NCBI GenBank assembly: GCA_023266455.1 | Contig: JAHFQD010000018.1 | Coordinates: 1 to 12,296 of the forward strand | Source: Candidatus Muproteobacteria bacterium | Lineage (GTDB): Bacteria; Pseudomonadota; Gammaproteobacteria; Acidiferrobacterales; Sulfurifustaceae | Direction of reading: 5' to 3' | Length of the DNA: 12,296 nt | In this document: positions 7,701-12,296 of the stretch, piece by piece | Position numbering within the stretch: the first letter of the stretch is position 1 | How the letters are laid out: each line of letters starts with the position of its first letter | Position numbers and translations under genes: made by a program | The notes under the pieces: generated by a model | The model's database searches: none | What the model saw: only the letters and a program-made list of their open reading frames with translations | Told to the model about the DNA's origin: nothing

Positions 7701-9596
7701 TTATTCGTCGTTGTCTAGCGTCGCGCCTGGCGCCGCTGGCGAGGTCGCCGTGATCTTACCCAAGATAACGTAATCCATGACTTTACGCGCGATCGGCGCC
7801 GCCGCCGAGCCACCGTGGCCGCCGTTTTCGACGATCACCGACACCGCGACCTGCGGATCGTTCGCTGGGGCGAAGGAGATAAAGAGCGCGTGATCGCGGA
7901 AACGTTCCGGCACCATGTTTTCGTTATACGTCTGTCCTTGCGCCACGCTTTTTACCTGCGCGGTACCGGTTTTGCCGGCGATCTTATAAGGCGCGTTGTA
8001 ACCGATGCCGTACGCGGTGCCCTGCTGCGTATGCGCCACCGCCGTCAGATATTCCGTCAATTGCGACAAATGTATTTTGTTTTTGAGCGGAAGCTCCGGA
8101 CAAAACTCTGGCTCGACGATACGTTGCGCTTTCGTCTTGGCATCTTCGATGGCGTGTACCAGTCGCGGTTTCGGGCGCACGCCGTTATTGGCGATCGCGG
8201 ACATGGCGTCGGCGAGCTGCAACGGCGTGACGATTAGTTGTCCTTGGCCGATGCCCATAACCACCGTTTCGCCGGGGTACCATTTTTGTTTGCGCGCTTC
8301 TTTCCACGCCGGCGACGGCAAAATGCCTTCCGACTCGCCGTTGATGTCGACGCCGGTTTTGGCGCCGAATCCGAACGGTTGCAGAAATTCTTTTATAGCG
8401 TCGGGACCGATCGTGACCGCAAGCCGATAAAAATAGATGTCGCAGGATTGTTGAATCGCTTCGCGCAGACTCACCATGCCGTGACCGTTCTTTTTCCAGT
8501 CGCGGAACTGATGCACGCTGCCGGGCAGCGTGAAAAAACCCGGACACACGACTTGGTGACGGTAATCGAATTTTTGTTGATCGGTTTCGAGCGCGGCTAG
8601 TCCCAAGAACGTCTTGATCGTCGAACCGGGCGAGTACTGGCCGTTGAGCGCGCGATTGATCAGCGGCTTGTCCGGATTGTCGAGCAGCGAGCGGTACGTC
8701 GTGGGATCGATGCCGTTGACGAAACGATTCGGGTCGTACGTCGGCGTACTCACGAACGCCAACACGCCGCCGGTGCGCGGATCGAGCGCGATCACCGCGC
8801 CGCGGCGTTTGCCGAGCGTCTCCTCGATGAGTGCCTGTAGCTTGGCGTCTAGATTCAATCGCAGAATTTTGCCGGCGACCGGTGCCACGCGTTCGATGTT
8901 GCGCAGCGAGCGGCCGTGCGCGTTGGTTTCTACCTTTTCGAAGCCGACTTTACCGAGCAAGGGCGCTTCGTACGCCGCTTCGAGGCCGAGCTTGCCGATG
9001 TGACGCATGCCGCGGTACGCGCTTTTATCGATGCGCTCCAATTCCGCTTCGTTGATGCGACCGACGTAACCCAAGGCGTGCACAGCGAGTCCGCCGAGCG
9101 GGTAATGGCGTTGCAGCCGCGCCTGCAATTCCACGCCTTGCAGATACGGCCGCTGGACCGCGATGCGCGCCGCCTCTTCATCGGTCAACTGCGTGCGTAG
9201 CATCAACGATTCGAAGCGCGGGCGCTCGCGCAACTGTTTGTTGAATTGTTTGAGATCGGAATCGGTGATGGTGACAAGCTTGCCCAAATCTTTGAGCAAG
9301 TCTTTCATGTCATCCACTTGTTCCGGGACGATTTCCAAGGTGTACACCGGATAACTGCTGGCCAACACTACGCCGTTGCGATCCAAGATCAAACCGCGCG
9401 GCGGCGGAATTGGCAACGGACGGATGCGGTTTGCCTGTGACAACATGGCGAAATGCGTGTGCGACAACACCTGCAAGTAGCTGAGCCGCAACGCCAGCAA
9501 CAAGGTCAGCACCAGCATGATGCCGCCAGCGACCGACAACCGCATGTTGAATATCCGAGTTTGGCGGAAGCGGTCCTTAAGCGGGATGTTTAACAC
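7701..9596 (-). CDS. mrdA: Penicillin-binding protein 2 (elongation transpeptidase), GTG start
   Basis: PBP2 cross-links new peptidoglycan during lateral growth and activates RodA. The 631-residue protein has a short cytoplasmic tail, one membrane anchor (about 20-42), a pedestal domain beginning with RPLPIPPPRGLILDRNG (59-75), and a transpeptidase domain from about 265. Active-site motifs are S325-TI-K328, S384-C-D386 and K542-T-G544; SxD in place of SxN is normal for PBP2. The start is GTG at 9596, preceded by AAGAG at a 6-nt distance and 9 nt after mreD. ATG at codon 18 would shorten the cytoplasmic tail and lacks a comparable site. The acidic end TLDNDE is followed at once by rodA. Confidence 0.97.
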   Translation of the reverse strand: MLNIPLKDRFRQTRIFNMRLSVAGGIMLVLTLLLALRLSYLQVLSHTHFAMLSQANRIRPLPIPPPRGLILDRNGVVLASSYPVYTLEIVPEQVDDMKDLLKDLGKLVTITDSDLKQFNKQLRERPRFESLMLRTQLTDEEAARIAVQRPYLQGVELQARLQRHYPLGGLAVHALGYVGRINEAELERIDKSAYRGMRHIGKLGLEAAYEAPLLGKVGFEKVETNAHGRSLRNIERVAPVAGKILRLNLDAKLQALIEETLGKRRGAVIALDPRTGGVLAFVSTPTYDPNRFVNGIDPTTYRSLLDNPDKPLINRALNGQYSPGSTIKTFLGLAALETDQQKFDYRHQVVCPGFFTLPGSVHQFRDWKKNGHGMVSLREAIQQSCDIYFYRLAVTIGPDAIKEFLQPFGFGAKTGVDINGESEGILPSPAWKEARKQKWYPGETVVMGIGQGQLIVTPLQLADAMSAIANNGVRPKPRLVHAIEDAKTKAQRIVEPEFCPELPLKNKIHLSQLTEYLTAVAHTQQGTAYGIGYNAPYKIAGKTGTAQVKSVAQGQTYNENMVPERFRDHALFISFAPANDPQVAVSVIVENGGHGGSAAAPIARKVMDYVILGKITATSPAAPGATLDNDE

Positions 9597-9602
9597 TATT
9601 AA

Positions 9603-9607
9603 CTCTT
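9603..9607 (-). promoter_or_regulatory. Ribosome binding site for the mrdA GTG start
   Basis: AAGAG overlaps the mreD stop codon by two bases and lies 6 nt before GTG at 9596. It decides the choice of GTG over the ATG 51 nt further downstream. Confidence 0.55.
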
Positions 9608-10100
9608 AAGACACTCGAAAACGACGCCGCACGTCGCGCAGGATCACGAACAGCCACGGCCAGATGATCATGCCGACGATACTCGGTGTCCAATAGCTGA
9701 TGCCTTGCGGCGCCTTGCCGATCGCGCCGCGCACCCACAGCACCAACAATTGATTAATCAGCAGCAGTACGAACACCGCCACCGATTGTTGCCAGCGCGG
9801 GAACATGCGCAGTTTCAAATGCAGTTTGACCGTGAGAAAGGCGACCAGCCCTTTGGCCAGCGCGTGCAAGCCGAGAATCGAGCCGTAGAGAACGTCGAGC
9901 ACCAGACCAATGAGCCAACCGGTGCCGACGTTCACGCGCTCGGGCGTGGCCATGCACCAATAAATAAGAACCAGCCCGACCCAGTCCGGCCGAAACGGTT
10001 CGGCCCACTGCGGGATCGGCATGACCGCGAGCAGGACGGCGATCAGAATGCTGCCGTAAATCATGATGCGCGCGTTCGTATTCGGGTTGTTAAAGCTCAT
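9606..10100 (-). CDS. mreD: Rod-shape-determining membrane protein MreD
   Basis: MreD is a small inner-membrane protein of the elongasome that works with MreC to link MreB to RodA/PBP2. The 164-residue product, usual for the family, shows about five hydrophobic segments (roughly 12-30, 38-50, 60-92, 105-124 and 136-153). A PDWVGLVLIYWCMATPERV stretch and GLVLDVLYGSILGLHAL are typical, and it ends in the basic RDVRRRFRV. The assignment rests on both sequence and its place between mreC and mrdA. The ATG overlaps the mreC stop as ATGA. Confidence 0.95.
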   Translation of the reverse strand: MSFNNPNTNARIMIYGSILIAVLLAVMPIPQWAEPFRPDWVGLVLIYWCMATPERVNVGTGWLIGLVLDVLYGSILGLHALAKGLVAFLTVKLHLKLRMFPRWQQSVAVFVLLLINQLLVLWVRGAIGKAPQGISYWTPSIVGMIIWPWLFVILRDVRRRFRVS

Positions 10101-10948
10101 TTCTTTTCCGTTTTCTTACCCGCTCCGGGCCAAACGAGCAGGACTTCCTTGCTGTGATTGAGCCGCGCCACTGGTTGCGCATGGATTTCCAGGAACGATT
10201 CGTTCGGATCGTTGACGATCTTGGTGACCGTCGCCACTGGGTAACCCGGCGGGAAGGTGCCGCCCATGCCCGAGCTCACCAAGAGGTCGCCCTCGCGGAT
10301 GTCGGCCACGCTCGTGAGGTAGGGCACGCGCAGTTCGTCCGGATCGCCGGTGCCGAACACCAACGCGCGCAAGCCGTTGCGATTCACCAACACGGGAATG
10401 GCATGACCGGGATCGGTCAACAAGGTTACGCGGCTGTGCGAACCGAGGATCTGCGTGATCTGTCCGACGATGCCGTGTGCGTCGATCACCGGCTGACCGA
10501 CGTAGGCGCTGTCGCGATCGCCGCGCGCAATTAAGATTCGACGCGTGAACGGTTCGTTGCTGACTTCAATGAGTTCCGCCACCAACGCGCGATCGGCTAC
10601 GCGCGCGGCCGAGCCGAGCATTTTTCGCAGACGATTATTTTCTTCTTCGAGTGCGTCGTACTGTTGTAGCTTCGACGACAACGCCAAGTTCTCCTCGTGG
10701 AGTTTGGCGTTGCTGCCTTGCAGCGTGTTCTTGGTGGTGAAAAAGTCGACCGCTCCCGAGCCCAGCGCCGCCGGTACGGCGGCGAGGACTTGCAGAGGAT
10801 AAAGTGCAATGCTGAGTCCGACGCGAATGCGTTCGAGATGTTGGCCCTTGTAGTCGGCGATCATTAGTCCCACCGACATGCCGACGACCAAAACCAACCG
10901 GGTAACGACCGATGGGGCCCGGAGGGTCCAGCCAAGGACATTGATCAT
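10097..10948 (-). CDS. mreC: Rod-shape-determining protein MreC
   Basis: MreC is a bitopic membrane protein whose periplasmic domain binds PBP2 and activates wall elongation. The 283 residues comprise a short cytoplasmic tail, a membrane helix (about 16-31), a coiled coil (about 74-111, with LHEENLALSSKL and EEENNRLRKML), and a two-barrel beta domain (about 120-275). That domain includes GQPVIDAHGIVGQI, SRVTLLTDPGHAIPV, GDLLVSSGMGG and FPPGYPVATV. It lacks the long proline-rich tail of E. coli MreC (367 residues) and ends in a basic GKKTEKK. The ATG at 10948 has no clear Shine-Dalgarno sequence, and the gene sits 54 nt after mreB behind a possible attenuator. Confidence 0.96.
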   Translation of the reverse strand: MINVLGWTLRAPSVVTRLVLVVGMSVGLMIADYKGQHLERIRVGLSIALYPLQVLAAVPAALGSGAVDFFTTKNTLQGSNAKLHEENLALSSKLQQYDALEEENNRLRKMLGSAARVADRALVAELIEVSNEPFTRRILIARGDRDSAYVGQPVIDAHGIVGQITQILGSHSRVTLLTDPGHAIPVLVNRNGLRALVFGTGDPDELRVPYLTSVADIREGDLLVSSGMGGTFPPGYPVATVTKIVNDPNESFLEIHAQPVARLNHSKEVLLVWPGAGKKTEKK

Positions 10949-10988
10949 AGAAAGTTAAAACTCACGCGCACTCGCCTGTGCGGTGCCG

Positions 10989-12120
<1,132 letters not shown>

Positions 12121-12196
12121 CCGCTCGCGTGGATGTGGTAAGTTTGGCGCCCGCCGCGCGCGACCGCGTTCGGCCAATACGAGTATGAAATTTCCC

Positions 12197-12296
12197 ATGG
12201 CGCTTTCACGTGCAGAAGTTCTGAAGATCGCGCATCTCGCGCGGTTACGTATCACCGAAGCCGAGGCCGACGTTTATGCTGAGCAGCTGGCGCGTA
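12197..12296 (+). CDS. gatC: Glu-tRNA(Gln)/Asp-tRNA(Asn) amidotransferase subunit C, N-terminal part
   Basis: GatC is the small subunit that holds GatA and GatB together in the tRNA-dependent amidotransferase, which amidates Glu-tRNA(Gln) or Asp-tRNA(Asn). The visible 33 residues, MALSRAEVLKIAHLARLRI then an acidic helix, match the start of the family, with the hallmark IAHLARL. The full protein is usually about 95 residues, so two thirds lie beyond the window. A second in-frame ATG at 12185 would add MKFP; I prefer 12197 because family members commonly begin MAL at this point. Neither start has a clear ribosome site. Divergence from mreB is common in gammaproteobacteria, where gatA and gatB follow. 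Confidence 0.9.
   Translation, partial: MALSRAEVLKIAHLARLRITEAEADVYAEQLAR

Noticed and set aside
8440..8447. PBP2 having SCD in place of the SxN motif
   Set aside because: SxD is the normal form in PBP2 (E. coli has SAD), so no active-site loss is implied.

Overview
This window reads as ordinary core chromosome of a gammaproteobacterium. The base composition looks moderately GC-rich by eye; I did not compute it. The gene order rodA-mltB/sltB1-rlpA-dacA-lipB-lipA and the divergent gatC|mreB pair both support that assignment. Proteins that I know from Escherichia and Pseudomonas align easily and carry intact active sites. I see no tRNA, rRNA, CRISPR array, insertion sequence, phage gene or defence system.

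Twelve genes lie on the minus strand, so they are read from right to left. From about 12.05 kb downwards come the shape and elongation genes: mreB, mreC, mreD, mrdA (PBP2) and rodA. Next are wall-remodelling genes: an MltB-family lytic transglycosylase, the septal glycosidase/SPOR lipoprotein RlpA, and the DD-carboxypeptidase DacA. A D-amino-acid transaminase (dat) follows, then the lipoate pair lipB and lipA, and an ElyC/YdcF-family (DUF218) membrane protein. The last gene, cut by the left edge, starts like a BON-domain protein. At the far right the first 33 codons of gatC run divergently on the plus strand.

From mreB to elyC the genes are very tightly packed. Five junctions are 4-nt ATGA overlaps, one is a TAATG overlap, and other gaps are 1 to 16 nt. 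This suggests one long, translationally coupled transcript started from the roughly 140-bp gap between mreB and gatC, where two overlapping sigma-70-like boxes point toward mreB. The only internal gap of note is 54 nt between mreB and mreC. It carries a possible hairpin followed by seven U residues, which could attenuate transcription and make MreB more abundant than MreCD.

The genes fit one job. MreBCD, RodA and PBP2 form the elongasome, MltB, RlpA and DacA trim what it builds, Dat links D-alanine to D-glutamate, and ElyC family members are tied to undecaprenyl-phosphate use. LipB and LipA (lipoyl synthesis) are conserved passengers. Points worth a second look are the missing ybeD gene between dat and lipB, three non-ATG starts (mrdA GTG, dacA GTG, lipB TTG), the joining of two clusters that are separate in Pseudomonas, and the mreB-mreC hairpin. 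I found no convincing previously undescribed system.
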